A stretch of DNA of 49,652 nt from Streptomyces sp. CBMA156 (GCF_014596515.1 NZ_MSJQ01000344.1:1-49652), one strand, 5' to 3'. Counted from the first letter of the stretch, positions 1 through 12,900 are shown. Made by a program: numbers and translations. The notes: generated by a model from the letters alone, not told the origin.

Positions 1-3000
1 CTGCCGTGGGCGGCCCGGGTGCGGCCGGCTCCGCCGCGGGCGGCCCCGCCGGTCCGGCGCGCGGTCCGCGGACCGATCCGGAGCAGACGCTGGGCGCGGT
101 GTTCGCCGAGATCCTCGGCCTCCCCGGAGTCGGTGCGGACGACGACTTCTTCACCCTCGGCGGCGACAGCATCCGCGCCATCGAGGTGGTCGGCGCGGCA
201 CGCCGCGCGGGCCTGGTGCTCAGCACCCGCGACGTCTTCACGGGGCGTACGGTCCGCGTCCTCGCCGGGATCGCCCGGCCGGCCACCGGGCGGGCCGGGC
301 AGGATGACGGGCAGGTCGACCCGGTGGGCGTCCTCGACCTCACCCCCATCGCCGCCCGCCTCCAGGAGGACACCGGCTCGACGACCGGCTCCGCCGCCGG
401 CTTCAGCCAGCACATCGCCGTCCGGGTCCCCGCCGATCTGGACGCCGGACGGCTGGCCACCGCACTGCGGGCCCTGATCGACCATCACGACGCCCTCAGG
501 ACCCGGCTGACCGAGCCGGCCCCCGGCCTGTGGCAGACGGAGGTGCTCCCGCGCGGCGCGGTGCCCGCCGACGACGGCCTGGTCCTCGCGCTGCCGGACG
601 AGCGGCCGTCCCCGGACCGGCAGGAGCTGCTCCGGCTGATCGACCGGCAGGCCACCGCCGCCGGCCGCCGGCTCGACCCGGCGGCGGCCCGGATGATCCG
701 CACCGTCCTGCTCCCCGCCCCCGCGGCGGAGCCTGGGGAGCGGATCCTGCTCCTGGTCGCGCACCACCTGGTGGTCGACGGGGTGTCCTGGCGGATCCTG
801 CTGACCGACCTGGCGGCCGCCTGCGCCGCCCTCGCGGAGGGCCGCGCACCCGAGCCCCAGCCGGTCGGCACCTCCTTCCGGGCCTGGACCAGGCTGCTGA
901 CCGAACGGGCCCGCACCGAGTCGCGCGGACCCGAACTTGCGCTGTGGCAAAGGATCCTGACCGGATCCGACCCGCTGCTCGGCCCCCGCCGGCTGGACCC
1001 GGCGCGGGACGTCAGGGCCACCGCCGACACCCTGCGCACCGAACTCCCGCCCGAGGTCACCGGACTGCTGCTGAGCACCGTTCCCGCGGCCCTGCGGGCC
1101 GAGGTCAACGACGTGCTGCTGGCCGCCCTGGCGGTCGCCGTCGCGCAGTGGCGGCAGCGGCGCCGCGGCGACGGGACGAGCGGAACGCTGATCGAACTGG
1201 AGGGCCACGGCCGCGAGGAGATCGCGGACGGCCTGGACCTGTCCCGCACCGTCGGGTGGTTCACCAGCATCCACCCGGTGCGGATCGATCCGGGCCCCCG
1301 GCCCCACGAGGCACTCGGCCGGGCGGTCAAGCTGGTCAAGGAGCAGGTGCGGGAGGTGCCCGAGCACGGAATCGGCCACGGCCTGCTGCGCCACCTCAAC
1401 CCGCAGGCCGCGCGGCTGCTCGCCGGGTACCCCCGGCCGCAGCTCGGCTTCAACTACATGGGCCGGTTCGACGCCAGGGAGGACGTGCTCTGGTCACCGG
1501 TCACCGGTGGCGGCATCGTCGGCACCGGCACGCAGCCGGCGATGCCGCTGGAGCACGTCCTCGCGCTCACCCCGGCGACCGAGGACCGGGCCGACGGCCC
1601 GCACCTGGTCGCCAACTGGACCTTCGCCGGCGGGATCCTCGACCGGGAGTCCGTCGCCGAACTGGCCGACGACTGGTTCCGGGCGCTGCGCGCCCTGGCC
1701 GAGTACGCCATGGCGCCGGGCGCGGGCGGCGCCACCCCGTCCGACTTCCCGCTGGTCGCCCTGGAGCAGGAGGAGATCGAGCGGTACGAGGCCGAACTGG
1801 CCGGGGTGAGCCCCGCGCTCGCTCCGGGGCAGGCGCTCTCGGACGTGCTGCCGCTCACGCCGCTGCAGCGGGGACTGCTGTTCCACCACGAGGCCGAGCG
1901 GGACGGGGTCGACGTCTACACCCTGCAGATCGCCGCGGACCTGGAGGGCGAGCTGGATCCCGCCGCACTGCGGGCCGCGGGGCAGACGCTGCTGCGGCGC
2001 CACCCGGCGCTGCGGGCCTGCTTCCTTCACCGCGCCTCCGGCGACCCCGTCCAGCTGATCCCGTCCGATGCCGAACTCCCCTGGCGGGAAGTCAATCTGA
2101 CGCACCTTCCGGAGTCCGAGCGGGCGGCCGAGGCCGAGCGCCTGACCGACGAGGAGCGCACCCGCAGGTTCGACCTGGCCGCACCGCCGCTGCTGCGCTT
2201 CACCCTGCTGAAGACTGGGCCGCGGCACTACCGGTTCCTGTGGACCAGCCACCACCTGCTGGTCGACGGCTGGTCGATGCCGATCCTGGTCGGGGAACTG
2301 CTCGCGCTGCTCGCCGAGTACACCGAGGGCGCCGAGCGCACCAAGGGCACCGAGCACACCGGCGGCGGCGCGGCCGGAACGCCCGTCGAGCTGCCGGCGC
2401 CCGCCCCGCACCGCTCCTACTACGCCTGGCTCGCCGCGCGTGACCGCGATGCGGCCCGTGAGGCCTGGCGGCGGGCGCTCGCCGAGCTGCCCGGCCCGAC
2501 CCTGGTCGCCCCGGCCGCGACCGGAGCGACGGTGTCCCTCCCGGAGTCGCTGCACCTCGACCTCGACCAGGAGCTCACCGACCGGCTCCTCGCCGCCTCC
2601 CGCGGCGCCGGCCTCACCGTCAACACCGTGGTGCAGGGATGCTGGGCACTGCTGCTCGGTGAACTGACCGGATCCCAGGACGTGGTGTTCGGCGCGATCA
2701 CGGCCGGCCGGCCCGCGGAGGTGCCCGGGATCGAGTCGATGGTGGGCATGTTCCTCACCACGGTGCCGGTGCGCGTCCGGCTGCACCCCGACGCCACGCT
2801 CGGCGGCCTGCTGCGCACCCTCCAGGACGAGCGCGCCGAACTCCTGCCGCACGAGCACCTCGGACTGGCCGAGATCCACCGGGCCGCCGGACTCGTCGGA
2901 GAGGCCTTCGACACCGTGCTGCTGTTCGAGAACTTCCCGATCGGATCCGGCGCGACGGCGGGCGCCGACGGCGGGGCCGGCGCGGAACCGGTGCGGGTGG

Positions 3001-3602
3001 TGCGCGCCGAGGCCCGCGACGCCCGGCACCACCCCCTGAGCATGGCGGTACTGCCGGACGGCGACCGGCTGCGACTGCGACTGGACTACCTGCCCGCCGC
3101 CTTCCGGCGCGACCGGGTGGCCGCGATCACCGAACGGTTCACCGCGCTGCTGCACGTCGCCGCCACCGCCCCCGACACCACGCTGGCCCGGATGGGCTCG
3201 CCGCTGCGGCCGAAGACCGGCGCGGCACCGGCCCCCACAGCGGCCCCGGGCACCCCGAACGTGCCCTCCGCCGCGCCGCGCGCGCCCCGGACCGAGCGCG
3301 AGGAGACCCTGTGCGCGGTCTTCGCCGAGGTGCTGGGCGTGGAGCGGGTGAGTGCGACCGACGACTTCTTCGCCCTCGGGGGCGACAGCATCCGGGCCAT
3401 CCAGGTGGTCAGCCGGGCGCATCTCGAAGGGCTGGCGCTCGAAGTGCGGGACGTCTTCACCGGCCGGACCGTCGCGGCCCTGGCCGAGGTCGCCGACGCG
3501 CCCCGGCCGGACCGGGCCGGCGCCGCGGAGGAGCCCCTGCTGGCCCTGGACGAGGACGAACTGGCGTTTATGGAGATCGACTTGAGCGAGGACATGCTGT
3601 GA
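1..3602 (+). CDS. NRPS, 5'-truncated: T-E-C-T
   Basis: Nonribosomal peptide synthetase cut by the left window edge; the frame is open to base 3. Counting from the GTG at base 6, residues 25-95 are a carrier (T) domain with LGGDSIRA. Residues 110-570 are an epimerisation domain ([27 protein letters not shown] and FNYMGR are E-type motifs). Residues 612-1058 are a condensation domain with HHLLVDGW, and 1095-1168 a second T domain with LGGDSIRA. The residue loaded upstream is thus expected to be turned to the D form and joined by a D-accepting C domain. No adenylation domain lies between the last C and T, so this module must be loaded in trans or passed over. The protein ends in an acidic tail, and its TGA overlaps the GTG of the next NRPS, so the two are translationally coupled. 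Function is firm; the product is unknown. Confidence 0.95.
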   Translation, partial: AVGGPGAAGSAAGGPAGPARGPRTDPEQTLGAVFAEILGLPGVGADDDFFTLGGDSIRAIEVVGAARRAGLVLSTRDVFTGRTVRVLAGIARPATGRAGQDDGQVDPVGVLDLTPIAARLQEDTGSTTGSAAGFSQHIAVRVPADLDAGRLATALRALIDHHDALRTRLTEPAPGLWQTEVLPRGAVPADDGLVLALPDERPSPDRQELLRLIDRQATAAGRRLDPAAARMIRTVLLPAPAAEPGERILLLVAHHLVVDGVSWRILLTDLAAACAALAEGRAPEPQPVGTSFRAWTRLLTERARTESRGPELALWQRILTGSDPLLGPRRLDPARDVRATADTLRTELPPEVTGLLLSTVPAALRAEVNDVLLAALAVAVAQWRQRRRGDGTSGTLIELEGHGREEIADGLDLSRTVGWFTSIHPVRIDPGPRPHEALGRAVKLVKEQVREVPEHGIGHGLLRHLNPQAARLLAGYPRPQLGFNYMGRFDAREDVLWSPVTGGGIVGTGTQPAMPLEHVLALTPATEDRADGPHLVANWTFAGGILDRESVAELADDWFRALRALAEYAMAPGAGGATPSDFPLVALEQEEIERYEAELAGVSPALAPGQALSDVLPLTPLQRGLLFHHEAERDGVDVYTLQIAADLEGELDPAALRAAGQTLLRRHPALRACFLHRASGDPVQLIPSDAELPWREVNLTHLPESERAAEAERLTDEERTRRFDLAAPPLLRFTLLKTGPRHYRFLWTSHHLLVDGWSMPILVGELLALLAEYTEGAERTKGTEHTGGGAAGTPVELPAPAPHRSYYAWLAARDRDAAREAWRRALAELPGPTLVAPAATGATVSLPESLHLDLDQELTDRLLAASRGAGLTVNTVVQGCWALLLGELTGSQDVVFGAITAGRPAEVPGIESMVGMFLTTVPVRVRLHPDATLGGLLRTLQDERAELLPHEHLGLAEIHRAAGLVGEAFDTVLLFENFPIGSGATAGADGGAGAEPVRVVRAEARDARHHPLSMAVLPDGDRLRLRLDYLPAAFRRDRVAAITERFTALLHVAATAPDTTLARMGSPLRPKTGAAPAPTAAPGTPNVPSAAPRAPRTEREETLCAVFAEVLGVERVSATDDFFALGGDSIRAIQVVSRAHLEGLALEVRDVFTGRTVAALAEVADAPRPDRAGAAEEPLLALDEDELAFMEIDLSEDML

Positions 3603-6600
3603 CCGGGACGCCGAGGATCGTCGAAGCGCTGCCGCTCTCCCCGCTCCAGCAGGGGCTGCACTACCTCGCCGCCGAGGGAAGCGGCCCCGACCCCTACATC
3701 CTCCAGCTGTCGGTGCGGGTCGAGGGGGAGCTGCCCACCGACCGCCTCCGGGCGGCGGCGGCGGAGCTGCTGGGCCGCCACCCGCACCTGCGGAGCTGCT
3801 TCCGGCCCCGCCGCAACGGCGAGACGGTGCAGGTGGTCCTGGACCAGGAATCGGTCCGGGTGCCCTGGCGCGAGGCCGATCTGACGGACCTTCCGTACCG
3901 GCGGCGCCGGGCCGCGTCCGACCGGATCGCCGACGAGGACCGGCTACAGCGCTTCGACCCGTCCCGGCCCCCGCTGATGCGCTTCACCGCGATCCGTCTC
4001 GGCAGGCGCCGCTACCGGCTGCTGTGGTCGGTGCACCACCTGCTGCTGGACGGCTGGTCGATGCCGCTCGCCGCCCGGGAACTGCTCACCCTGGCGGGCC
4101 TCGCCGGGCCCGAGGCGCCGCCCGGGCCGCTGCCCGAGCCCGTCCCGTACCGGACGTACCTGCGCTGGCTGGCCGGGCAGGACCAGGAGGCCGCCCGCAC
4201 CGCCTGGGCCGGGACCCTGGCCGGGCTTGAGGGCCCGCTGCGCCTCGCGCCGCACTCCGTCGGACAGGACGACGGCGCACTGCCCGAGGTCCGATCGGCC
4301 TCCCTCTCCCCCGAGCTGACCCGGGCGCTCTCGTCCTGGTGCGCGGCCGAGGGCGTCACCCTCAACTCGGCCGTGCAGGCCTGCTGGGCGGTGGCGCTCG
4401 GATACCTGTCCGGCCGCCAGGACGTGGTCTTCGGTACGGTGACCTCCGGCCGGCCGGCCGGACTGCCGGGCGTCGAGACGATGATCGGACTGTTCGCCAA
4501 CACGGTGCCGGTGCGTGCCGAGGTGCGCCCCGACCACACCGTCGCCGAGCTGATCCGGGCCCTGGCCCGGCAGCAGGTGGACCTGCTGCCGCACACCCAT
4601 CTGCCGCTCGCCGAGGTCCAGGCCGCGGCCGGCCTGCGCGGCGAACTGTTCGACACCGCGATCGCCTTCCAGAGCTATCCCATGGCCGCGGCCGTGCCGT
4701 CCGCCGACGGCGGCGGCCTCGTACTCACCGACCTCCGGGTGCGCACCGCCACGCACTTCGCGCTGGGCCTGACCGTGACGCCGGGCGACGGGCTCGACTT
4801 CTCCCTCGCCCACGCGCCCAGCGCGTTCGACGGCGACGGCGCCCGCACGGCCGCCCGGGTGCTGGACCTGCTCGTCGAAACCCTGGAGCGGACGGCCGCG
4901 GCCCCCGACACCCTGCTGGCCAGGATCGGCGGGAGCGGTGAGGCCCCGGAGGGGTCCGGCGCCGCCGCCGACCTGCGCGACGACCGCACCCGCGGCACCA
5001 CCCTGCACGAGCTGTTCCGGTGGCACGCGGACCGGGCCCCGCGGGCGCCCGCCCTGATCGTCCCGGACGAGGACCGGCCGGAGGACCCGGCCGCGGCGCG
5101 GACCCTGGACTACCGGCAGCTCGACACCGCGTCGGACCGGCTGGCCGGACAGCTGGCGGCGTCCGGCGCGGGGCCCGGCACCTTCGTGGCCCTGGCCCTG
5201 CCGCGCGGCGCCGACATGATCGTCGCGCTGCTCGCGGTGCTCAAGACCGGGGCCGCGTACCTGCCCGTCGACCTGGCCTATCCGCCCGAGCGGATCGCCT
5301 ACATGCTCGACGACGCCGCCCCCGCCCTGGTGGTCACCACCTCCGCGACCCGGCTGCCGGACGGCTGCGCCGCGCCGCGGGTCGACCTCGACCTGCTGGA
5401 CTCCCGGCTGCCTCAGGGCCCGGAGATCCCCGTGCACCCGCCCGTCGCGGTCCCCGGCAGCCCCGCCTACGTCGTCTACACCTCCGGATCGACCGGCCGG
5501 CCCAAGGGCGTCGTGGTCCCGCACGAGGGCGCCGTCAACCTGGCCGCCCACCACGCCGCACGGCTGGGTGCGGGGCCCGGAGCCAGGGCCCTGCAGTTCG
5601 CGTCGTTCAGCTTCGACGCCACGGTGTGGGAGCTGTGCGCCTCGCTCTACACCGGCGGTGCCCTGGTGCTGGCCACGGCGGAGAGCCGGATGTCGGGCGA
5701 GGCGCTGGCCCGCCTGGTCGTCGCCCACCGGATCAACCACGCGGTGCTGCCGCCCGCCGTCCTGGCCGGCCTGCCCGAGGACGCCGGACTCCCTTCCGAC
5801 CTGCGCCTGTCGACGGCCGGCGAGGCGCTGCCGTCGGCGCTGGCCGAACGCTGGTCGGCCCGCGTCGAACTGCGCAACGCCTACGGGCCGAGCGAGACCT
5901 CGGTCTGCGCGAGCGTCAGCGAGCCGCTGCACGGCGCGGGCAGGCCGCCGATCGGCACACCGGTCTCGGCCTTCCGGCTGTTCGTCCTCGACTCGGCCCT
6001 GCGGCCGGTGCCGGCCGGTGTGGCCGGCGAGCTGTACGTGGCCGGCCCCGGGCTGGCCCGCGGCTACCACGACCGTCCCGGCCTGACCGCCGCCCGGTTC
6101 ACCGCCTGCCCGTTCGGGCCGCCCGGCACCCGGATGTACCGCACCGGCGACGTGGTGCGCCGGCTGGAGGACGGCGCCCTGGACTACGTCGGTCGCGCCG
6201 ACCAGCAGGTCAAGCTGCGGGGCTTCCGCATCGAGCCGGGCGAGATCGAGGCCGTGCTCGGGAGCCACCCGTCCGTCGCACAGATCGCGGTGACGGTCCG
6301 GGAGGACCGGCCAGGGGACCGCCGCCTGGTCGGCTACGTGGTGCCGCGCGGCGACACCGTCCTCGACCCGGACGCGCTGCGGGCGCACGCCACCGCGGCC
6401 CTGCCGGCCCACATGGTGCCCGCCGCCCTGGTCGTGCTCGCGACGCTGCCGGTCACCCCGAACGGCAAGGTGGACGTCCGGGCGCTGCCCGCCCCCGAGC
6501 ACACCGCCGCCGGACGGCTGCCGGAGACCGCCGAGGAGCGGGAGCTGTGCGCGATCCTCGGCGAGGTGCTCGGCCTCGACCGGGTCGGCGCCGACGACGA

Positions 6601-9600
6601 CTTCTTCGCCCTGGGCGGGCACTCGCTGCTGGCCGCGCGGGCGGCCAACCTGGTGCGGGCCAGGCTCGGCGGCGCGCTGTCGGTGCGGGAGGTGTTCGAG
6701 GCCCCCAGCGCCGCCGCCCTGGCCGCCCTGCTCGCCGCCCGCCAGGACCCGTCCGGCGAGGAACTCCGGAAGCTTCCCGAACTCGCCGCGCTGGAGCGGC
6801 CGGCCTCGATCCCGCTCTCCCACGCCCAGGAGCGGTTGTGGTTCCTGGAGCGGCTCGGGGTGCCCGACGGGCTGTACTCCATCCCGTTCGCGGTGCGGAT
6901 GCGCGGGGCACTGGACACCGACGCGCTGCACGCGGCGCTGCGCGACCTGGTCACCCGCCACGAGTCCCTGCGCACCGTCTTCCCGGCCGTCGGCGGCGAC
7001 GGCACCGGCGCCGAGCAGGTCGTGCTCACCCCGGAGGCGGCCGATCCGCCGCTGTCCCTGGTGGACTGCGCCGAGAAGGAACTGCCGGACGCGCTCGCCG
7101 CCGAGGCCGCCCGCGGCTTCGACCTCGCCGCCCGGCCGCCGCTGCGGGCCACGCTGTTCGCCCTGGCCCCGGACGACCACGTGTTCGTCCTGGTGCTGCA
7201 CCACATCGCGGCCGACGGCTGGTCCCTCGGGCCGCTGTCGAGCGACCTGGCCGAGGCGTACCGGTCCCGGCTCACCGGGCAGACGCCCGCCTTCGCCCCG
7301 CTGCCGGTCCAGTACCCCGACTTCACCCTGTGGCAGCGCCGGCTGCTCGGCTCGGAGCAGGACCCGCACAGCGAGCTGTCCCGCCAACTCGCGTACTGGA
7401 GCCGGGCACTGGACGACCTGCCGGTCGAGATCGAGCTGCCCTTCGACCGGCCCCGGCGGGCCCTCGCCAGCCACCGGGGCGGCACCGTGCACCTGCCCGT
7501 CCCCGCCCCGCTGGTCCGCGCGCTGCGGGCCCTCGCCCGCGACTCCGGGGCCAGCCTCTTCATGGTGGCGCAGGCCGGGCTCGCGGCCCTGCTCACCCGC
7601 TACGGCGCCGGCACCGACATCCCCGTCGGCAGCCCCGTGGCGGGACGCGGCGACGCCCGGCTGCACGGCCTGGTCGGCATGTTCGTCAACACCCTGGTGC
7701 TGCGCACCGACACCTCCGGCGATCCCTCGTTCTCCGAACTCGTCTCCAGGGTGCGGGAGTTCGACCTGGCCGCCTACGAGAACCAGGACCTGCCGTTCGA
7801 GCGCCTGGTGGAGGCCCTCAAGCCGGAAAGGTCGCTGTCCCGCAACCCGCTGTTCCAGGTGATCCTGGACTGCCGGGACGCCGACCCGGTCCCCGACACC
7901 GGCACCGAACTGGCGATGGAGCCGCTGCCGGCCGCGGGCGGCACCGCCAAGTGGGACCTCTTCGTCCAGCTGACCGCGGACCCGGCGGCCGACCGGATCG
8001 ACCTGGCGGTCGAGTACGCGAGCGACCTGTTCGAGGAACGCACCGTGCGGCGCCTCGCCTCCGCGCTGCTGGAACTGCTGGTCTCGGCCACCGACGCGCC
8101 CACCCGCCCGCTCTCCCGCCTGGAGGTCCTCACCCCCGGGACCCGGCGCGACCTGCGCGACCTGGGCGAAGGCCCGGTGGAACCGCCCCGCACCACGGTC
8201 ACCGCCCTGTTCGACGCGCACCTGGCCGCCGCGCCCGAGGCGATCGCCCTGCGGTTCGCCGCCGGAGCCGGGGCCCGCCTCGACGGCGCGCTGACCTACC
8301 GCCAGCTCGGCGCCGCGGCCAACCGGACCGCCCGCCATCTCGCCGCCCACGGCGTCGGCCGGGGTGACGTCGTGGCACTGTGCCTGGAACGCGGGCGGGA
8401 CGCGGTCGTCGCGATGCTGGCGACGGCCCGGCTCGGTGCCGCCTACCTGCCGCTCGACCCGGCCTACCCGGCCGCCCGGCTGCGGCACATGGTCACCGAC
8501 AGCGGCGCCCGGGTGCTGCTCACCCAGCGGTCCCTGGCCGGGGCGGCGGCGGGCGCGGACCCGGACGGCGGCTGCGCGGCCGTCTGCCTGGACGACCCGC
8601 GGACCCGCCGGGAGATCGACGCCCGCCCCGAGGTCACGCCGGACGGCGGGCCCGACCCGGACGACCTGCTCTACGTCATCTACACGTCCGGCTCGACCGG
8701 CACCCCCAAGGGCGTCGCCGTCTCCCACCGGGCCGTCGCCCGGCTGGTGCACGGCATGCCCGACCTGGGCTTCGCCCGCACGGACACGTTCCTGTGGAAC
8801 GCCTCGCCGGCCTTCGACGCCTCGGTGTTCGAGGTGTGGACCCCCCTCGCGCACGGCGCGCGACTGGCGGTGAACCCGCCGGGGCCGGCCGACCCCGAAC
8901 GGCTCGGCACGCTGCTGCGGGACAACGGCGTCACCGTCGCCCTGCTCACCCCCCGGCTGGTCAACGTCATCACGGACCTCGACCCGGCCTGCCTCGCCCC
9001 GCTGCGGCTGCTGCTCACCGGCGGCGAGGCCGTCTCCGCGGAGCACGTGCGCAGACTCCGCCGGGCGCTGCCGGGGACGGCGGTGGTGGACGCCTACGGG
9101 CCGACCGAGGCCGCCGTCGTCGCCACCGTCCACCAGGTGCACACCCTTCCGCCGGACGCCGGGTCCGTCCCCATCGGGCGGCCGATCGGCGGCACCGCCG
9201 TGTACGTCCTGGACGAGGCGCTGCGGCCGGTTCCGTACGGCGCCGTCGGTGAACTCCACGTGGCCGGTCCCGGACTGGCCCGCGGCTACCTCGGCCGCCC
9301 CGGGCTGACCGCCGGACACTTCGTCGCGGACCCGTTCGGTCCGCCCGGAACCCGGATGTACCGCACCGGCGATCTGGTGCGCTGGGACGTGGACGGCCGC
9401 CTGGAGTTCACCGGCCGCAGCGACCACCAGGTGAAGGTCCGCGGCTACCGCATCGAGACCGGTGAGGTCGAACGGGCCCTGGCCGCGCACCCGTCGGTCG
9501 CCCGGGCCGCGGTCACCGCCAGGGACGACGGCTCCGGGGACCGGCTGCTGGTCGCCTACCTGGTGCCGGCCCCCGACGGCGCCCGTCCGGAACCGGCGGA

Positions 9601-10876
9601 CCTCCGGCGGGACCTGGGCCGGACGCTGCCCGCGCACGCGGTACCCGGCGCGTTCGTGCTGCTCACGGAGCTGCCGCTGACCCCCAACGGAAAGCTGGAC
9701 ACCGCGGCGCTGCCCGCCCCGGTGTCGGCGGGCGCGGCCCCCGCGCTGCCCCGTACACCGGCCGAGCGGGTGATCTGCGCGGCGGCGGCCGAGGTGCTGG
9801 GCCGCGCGGCGGTCGGCCCCGACGACGGGTTCTTCGCGCTCGGCGGCGACAGCCTCAAGGCCATCCGCCTGGTGAACGCCGCCGGACAGGCCGGGCTGCG
9901 GCTGGACCTGGCCGCCGTCTTCCAGTACCGCACCCTGGCGGAACTGGCCGTGGCGGGTCGCCCCGACGGGTCCGGCGGCCCCGGTGAGTCCGCTCACCCC
10001 GGTGCGTCCGGCCGGCCGGACGCGGCCGACGGCCCGCTCGACCTGCTCGCCCCCCTGCTGCCGATCCGGTCCGGTGGAACCCGGGCACCGCTGTTCTGCG
10101 TGCACGGCGGCCTGGGCTTCGGCCTGCCCTTCGCCGAACTCGCCCGCCACCTCGACCCGGCGCAGCCGGTCCACGCCCTCCAGGCGCCCGGCCTCGCCCG
10201 CGAGCAGACCCCGCCGGCCGACCTGGCCGCGGTCGCCGAGGACTACGTCGCCCGGATCCGCACCGTCCGGCCCAGCGGCCCCTACCACCTGCTCGGCTGG
10301 TCCTACGGCGGCATCGTGGCGCAGGCGATGGCCGTCCGGCTGCGCGCCGAGGGCGAGGAGGTCGCGTTCCTCGCCAATCTCGACGCCTACCCGGACTCCG
10401 CCCCCGGGGAGCGGCCCACCGACGAGGACTTCCTCAGGGACTTCCTCACCGAGGCGGGCCTCGGCGCCGACGCGCTGCCCCGGCCGACCGTCACGGCCGT
10501 CGCGGCCCTGCTCGCCGGGACCGGCGGCCCGCTCGCGGCCTTCGACGAAGCCGCCCTGGCCCGGCTGCTCACGGTCATGCGCGGCAACGTCGACCTGTTC
10601 CGCGCCCACACCCCGGAGACCTTCGACGGCGGGATGACCCTGCTGGTCGCCACCGGATCCCTGGACGGGCAGGACATGCGGGTCCGCGCCAAGACCTGGG
10701 AGCAGTACGTGACCGGCGGTGTCGACGTCCTCCCGGTGCCCTGCGCCCACGCGGACATGCTGGGCCCCGGCCCGGCCGCCACGATCGGCCGGCTGGTCGA
10801 ACACCGGCTGGCCGCCCTGCACTCCCCCACAGCCGCCCCCCGTACGACCTCCGACGACCTGGGAGACATGTCATGA
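3599..10876 (+). CDS. NRPS, terminal two modules: C-A-T-C-A-T-TE
   Basis: Peptide synthetase of about 2425 residues, starting at a GTG that overlaps the previous stop. Approximate domains: C 5-450 (HHLLLDGWS), A1 465-965 ([19 protein letters not shown]), T 975-1048 (LGGHSLLA), C 1063-1505 ([23 protein letters not shown]-like), A2 1535-2035 ([19 protein letters not shown]), T 2048-2120 (LGGDSLKA), TE 2155-2415 (GWSYGG, a GxSxG nucleophile elbow). It activates and joins two residues, then releases the peptide by hydrolysis or cyclisation. By hand alignment to the gramicidin synthetase pocket, A1 reads about DAWVSAAVCK (aromatic-like) and A2 about DAFLLGAVVK (aliphatic-like); these are low-confidence readings. 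The TE makes this the last NRPS of the line. The stop overlaps the mbtH start (ATGA). Confidence 0.96.
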   Translation: MTGTPRIVEALPLSPLQQGLHYLAAEGSGPDPYILQLSVRVEGELPTDRLRAAAAELLGRHPHLRSCFRPRRNGETVQVVLDQESVRVPWREADLTDLPYRRRRAASDRIADEDRLQRFDPSRPPLMRFTAIRLGRRRYRLLWSVHHLLLDGWSMPLAARELLTLAGLAGPEAPPGPLPEPVPYRTYLRWLAGQDQEAARTAWAGTLAGLEGPLRLAPHSVGQDDGALPEVRSASLSPELTRALSSWCAAEGVTLNSAVQACWAVALGYLSGRQDVVFGTVTSGRPAGLPGVETMIGLFANTVPVRAEVRPDHTVAELIRALARQQVDLLPHTHLPLAEVQAAAGLRGELFDTAIAFQSYPMAAAVPSADGGGLVLTDLRVRTATHFALGLTVTPGDGLDFSLAHAPSAFDGDGARTAARVLDLLVETLERTAAAPDTLLARIGGSGEAPEGSGAAADLRDDRTRGTTLHELFRWHADRAPRAPALIVPDEDRPEDPAAARTLDYRQLDTASDRLAGQLAASGAGPGTFVALALPRGADMIVALLAVLKTGAAYLPVDLAYPPERIAYMLDDAAPALVVTTSATRLPDGCAAPRVDLDLLDSRLPQGPEIPVHPPVAVPGSPAYVVYTSGSTGRPKGVVVPHEGAVNLAAHHAARLGAGPGARALQFASFSFDATVWELCASLYTGGALVLATAESRMSGEALARLVVAHRINHAVLPPAVLAGLPEDAGLPSDLRLSTAGEALPSALAERWSARVELRNAYGPSETSVCASVSEPLHGAGRPPIGTPVSAFRLFVLDSALRPVPAGVAGELYVAGPGLARGYHDRPGLTAARFTACPFGPPGTRMYRTGDVVRRLEDGALDYVGRADQQVKLRGFRIEPGEIEAVLGSHPSVAQIAVTVREDRPGDRRLVGYVVPRGDTVLDPDALRAHATAALPAHMVPAALVVLATLPVTPNGKVDVRALPAPEHTAAGRLPETAEERELCAILGEVLGLDRVGADDDFFALGGHSLLAARAANLVRARLGGALSVREVFEAPSAAALAALLAARQDPSGEELRKLPELAALERPASIPLSHAQERLWFLERLGVPDGLYSIPFAVRMRGALDTDALHAALRDLVTRHESLRTVFPAVGGDGTGAEQVVLTPEAADPPLSLVDCAEKELPDALAAEAARGFDLAARPPLRATLFALAPDDHVFVLVLHHIAADGWSLGPLSSDLAEAYRSRLTGQTPAFAPLPVQYPDFTLWQRRLLGSEQDPHSELSRQLAYWSRALDDLPVEIELPFDRPRRALASHRGGTVHLPVPAPLVRALRALARDSGASLFMVAQAGLAALLTRYGAGTDIPVGSPVAGRGDARLHGLVGMFVNTLVLRTDTSGDPSFSELVSRVREFDLAAYENQDLPFERLVEALKPERSLSRNPLFQVILDCRDADPVPDTGTELAMEPLPAAGGTAKWDLFVQLTADPAADRIDLAVEYASDLFEERTVRRLASALLELLVSATDAPTRPLSRLEVLTPGTRRDLRDLGEGPVEPPRTTVTALFDAHLAAAPEAIALRFAAGAGARLDGALTYRQLGAAANRTARHLAAHGVGRGDVVALCLERGRDAVVAMLATARLGAAYLPLDPAYPAARLRHMVTDSGARVLLTQRSLAGAAAGADPDGGCAAVCLDDPRTRREIDARPEVTPDGGPDPDDLLYVIYTSGSTGTPKGVAVSHRAVARLVHGMPDLGFARTDTFLWNASPAFDASVFEVWTPLAHGARLAVNPPGPADPERLGTLLRDNGVTVALLTPRLVNVITDLDPACLAPLRLLLTGGEAVSAEHVRRLRRALPGTAVVDAYGPTEAAVVATVHQVHTLPPDAGSVPIGRPIGGTAVYVLDEALRPVPYGAVGELHVAGPGLARGYLGRPGLTAGHFVADPFGPPGTRMYRTGDLVRWDVDGRLEFTGRSDHQVKVRGYRIETGEVERALAAHPSVARAAVTARDDGSGDRLLVAYLVPAPDGARPEPADLRRDLGRTLPAHAVPGAFVLLTELPLTPNGKLDTAALPAPVSAGAAPALPRTPAERVICAAAAEVLGRAAVGPDDGFFALGGDSLKAIRLVNAAGQAGLRLDLAAVFQYRTLAELAVAGRPDGSGGPGESAHPGASGRPDAADGPLDLLAPLLPIRSGGTRAPLFCVHGGLGFGLPFAELARHLDPAQPVHALQAPGLAREQTPPADLAAVAEDYVARIRTVRPSGPYHLLGWSYGGIVAQAMAVRLRAEGEEVAFLANLDAYPDSAPGERPTDEDFLRDFLTEAGLGADALPRPTVTAVAALLAGTGGPLAAFDEAALARLLTVMRGNVDLFRAHTPETFDGGMTLLVATGSLDGQDMRVRAKTWEQYVTGGVDVLPVPCAHADMLGPGPAATIGRLVEHRLAALHSPTAAPRTTSDDLGDMS

Positions 10877-11076
10877 GCAACCCCTTCGACAACCCCGAGG
10901 GCCGCTTCCTCGTACTGGTCAACGAGGAGGACCAGCACTCGCTGTGGCCGGCCTTCGCGGACCTGCCGGACGGCTGGACCGTCGCGCTCGCCGAGACCGA
11001 CCGCACCTCCGCCGTCGACCACATCGAGCAGCACTGGACCGACATGCGGCCGCTGAGCCTGCGGAACCGGGGCTGA
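10873..11076 (+). CDS. mbtH: MbtH-like NRPS chaperone
   Basis: A 67-residue protein whose ATG overlaps the NRPS stop codon. It has the MbtH family pattern: NPFDNPEG at the N terminus, [12 protein letters not shown] in the middle and the WTDMRPLSL ending with conserved tryptophans. Family members bind NRPS adenylation domains and allow them to fold and work. Its placement directly behind the terminal NRPS suggests that A1 or A2, or an A domain outside the window, depends on it. The length is normal and nothing is missing. Confidence 0.96.
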   Translation: MSNPFDNPEGRFLVLVNEEDQHSLWPAFADLPDGWTVALAETDRTSAVDHIEQHWTDMRPLSLRNRG

Positions 11077-11079
11077 CCG

Positions 11080-12063
11080 GTGGCCACCGAGAAGGCGATC
11101 CTCGCCGAGGGGCTGAGCAAGCGCTACGCCACCCACACCGCCCTGCACGGCATCGACCTGGAGGTGCCGGCCGGGTCGGTGCTGGGCGTGCTCGGCCCGA
11201 ACGGCGCCGGCAAGACCACCACCGTCCGGATCCTCGCCACCCTCCTGCGACCGGACGGCGGCCGCGCCGTGGTGGCCGGCCACGACGTCTCCCGCGCCCC
11301 CCGCGAGGTGCGCCGCAGGATCGGCCTGGCCGGTCAGTACGCCGCCGTGGACGCGCTGCTGACCGGTCGGGAGAACCTGGTGCTGCTGGGCCGGCTGCTC
11401 CGGCTCGGGCGACGCGGCGCGGCGGCGCGCGCCCAGGAACTGCTGGACCGCTTCGGGCTGCTGGACGCCGCCGACCGGACGGTGGGCACCTACTCCGGCG
11501 GCATGCGCCGCCGTCTCGACCTGGCGGCCTGCGTCGTCGGAGAGCCCGAGGTGCTGTTCCTGGACGAGCCGACCACCGGCCTCGACCCGGTCAGCCGGAA
11601 CGTGCTGTGGCAGGTGGTGCGCGACCTGGTCTCCGGCGGCGTCACCGTCCTGCTGACCACCCAGTACCTGGAGGAGGCGGACGAGCTGGCCGACCGCGTC
11701 GTGGTCATCGACGCCGGCCGGGTCGTCGCCGAGGGCAGCCCCGACGAGCTGAAGCGCAAGGTCGGCACCGACAGCCTGGAGGTGACCGTGGCCCAGCCGG
11801 GACAGCTGCAGGCCGCGGCGGCCGCGCTCGCCGCGCTCGGCGGCCGCGCCCCGACCACCCACGAGGACGGCTGCCGGGTCACCGTCCCGCTCGAACACGG
11901 GCTGGACGACGTCGCGCTGGCCGCCTCCGAACTGCGGAACCGCGGCATCACCGCCGCGGACTTCCAGGTCCGCAGGCCCTCGCTCGACGACGTGTTCTTC
12001 GCCCTCACCGGCGCCGCCGCCCCGACCGGGGCCCCCTCCACGGAAGGAACCGATCAGCCATGA
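11080..12063 (+). CDS. ABC transporter ATP-binding protein, DrrA type
   Basis: A 327-residue ATPase subunit of an exporter, starting at a GTG 3 bases behind mbtH. Walker A is GPNGAGKTTT, the signature is YSGGMRRRLDLA and Walker B is VLFLDEPTTGLDP. The C-terminal 90 residues match the tail found in daunorubicin-resistance (DrrA-like) ATPases. It pairs with the membrane protein encoded next, whose ATG overlaps its stop. Position in the NRPS chain suggests it exports the peptide product or protects the producer; the substrate is inferred only from context. Confidence 0.93.
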   Translation: MATEKAILAEGLSKRYATHTALHGIDLEVPAGSVLGVLGPNGAGKTTTVRILATLLRPDGGRAVVAGHDVSRAPREVRRRIGLAGQYAAVDALLTGRENLVLLGRLLRLGRRGAAARAQELLDRFGLLDAADRTVGTYSGGMRRRLDLAACVVGEPEVLFLDEPTTGLDPVSRNVLWQVVRDLVSGGVTVLLTTQYLEEADELADRVVVIDAGRVVAEGSPDELKRKVGTDSLEVTVAQPGQLQAAAAALAALGGRAPTTHEDGCRVTVPLEHGLDDVALAASELRNRGITAADFQVRRPSLDDVFFALTGAAAPTGAPSTEGTDQP

Positions 12064-12863
12064 CGGCGCTGGGAGCCTACCTGGCCGACACCACGGTCCT
12101 GACCGGCCGCCACCTGCGCCACCTGCGCCGGTCGCCGGGCAGGCTGCTGCTGATCACCATGACCCCGGCCGTCATGCTGATCGCCATCGGCTACCTGTTC
12201 CGCGGCTCGATCGCCATTCCCGGGGTCTCCTCCTACGAGGACTACATCATGGCCGGGATCGCCGCCCAGGTCGCCCTGGCCGGCGTCGGGCCCACCGCCC
12301 TGGGCGTGGCCATCGACCTGCGCGACGGACTGGTCGACCGCTACCGCTCGCTGCCGATCTCGGCCAGCAGCGTGCTGGTCGGCCGCGCCCTGTCGGACAT
12401 GGTCACCGCGGTGGTCGGGCTGGTGGCCGTCTCCGGCCTCGGTCTCCTGCTCGGCTGGCGCCCGCACGGGGGGCCGGGCCGGATCCTGGCCGGCTTCGCG
12501 GTCCTGCTCGCCTTCTCGTTCGTCATGCTGTGGGTCGGCATCCTGCTCGGCACCACCATGCGGAACGTGGAGGCGATCGACGGCACCGGGGCACTGATCC
12601 TGGTCGTGCTCTCCTTCCTGTCCAACGCCTACGTCGCGGTGGACGGGCTGCCGGGCTGGCTCCGTCCGGCGGCCGAGTGGAACCCCGTCAGTTCCGTCAT
12701 CACCGTCTGCCGCGTCCTGTGGGGCAACCAGCCGACCGGGCCCACGGCCGCCGGATTCCCGGCGTCCCACCCCGGGATCGTGGTCGCCTGCTCCCTCGGG
12801 ATCGTGCTGCTGGCCGTCGTACCCGCCGCGCTGCGCGGCTTCCGGCGGGCCGTCGAGCGGTGA
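12060..12863 (+). CDS. ABC-2 type transporter permease, DrrB type
   Basis: A 267-residue integral membrane protein with about six hydrophobic segments and the ABC-2 signature region around RDGLVDRYRSLPISASSVL. It starts at an ATG that overlaps the ATPase stop. Together with the upstream ATPase it should form an exporter in the cytoplasmic membrane. It is the last gene of the first plus-strand run; a tandem repeat follows before the ACP-KS genes. Confidence 0.92.
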   Translation: MTALGAYLADTTVLTGRHLRHLRRSPGRLLLITMTPAVMLIAIGYLFRGSIAIPGVSSYEDYIMAGIAAQVALAGVGPTALGVAIDLRDGLVDRYRSLPISASSVLVGRALSDMVTAVVGLVAVSGLGLLLGWRPHGGPGRILAGFAVLLAFSFVMLWVGILLGTTMRNVEAIDGTGALILVVLSFLSNAYVAVDGLPGWLRPAAEWNPVSSVITVCRVLWGNQPTGPTAAGFPASHPGIVVACSLGIVLLAVVPAALRGFRRAVER

Positions 12864-12900
12864 TCCCGCGCCGGTGGCGCACCGGAGCGCCGGTGGTGAA

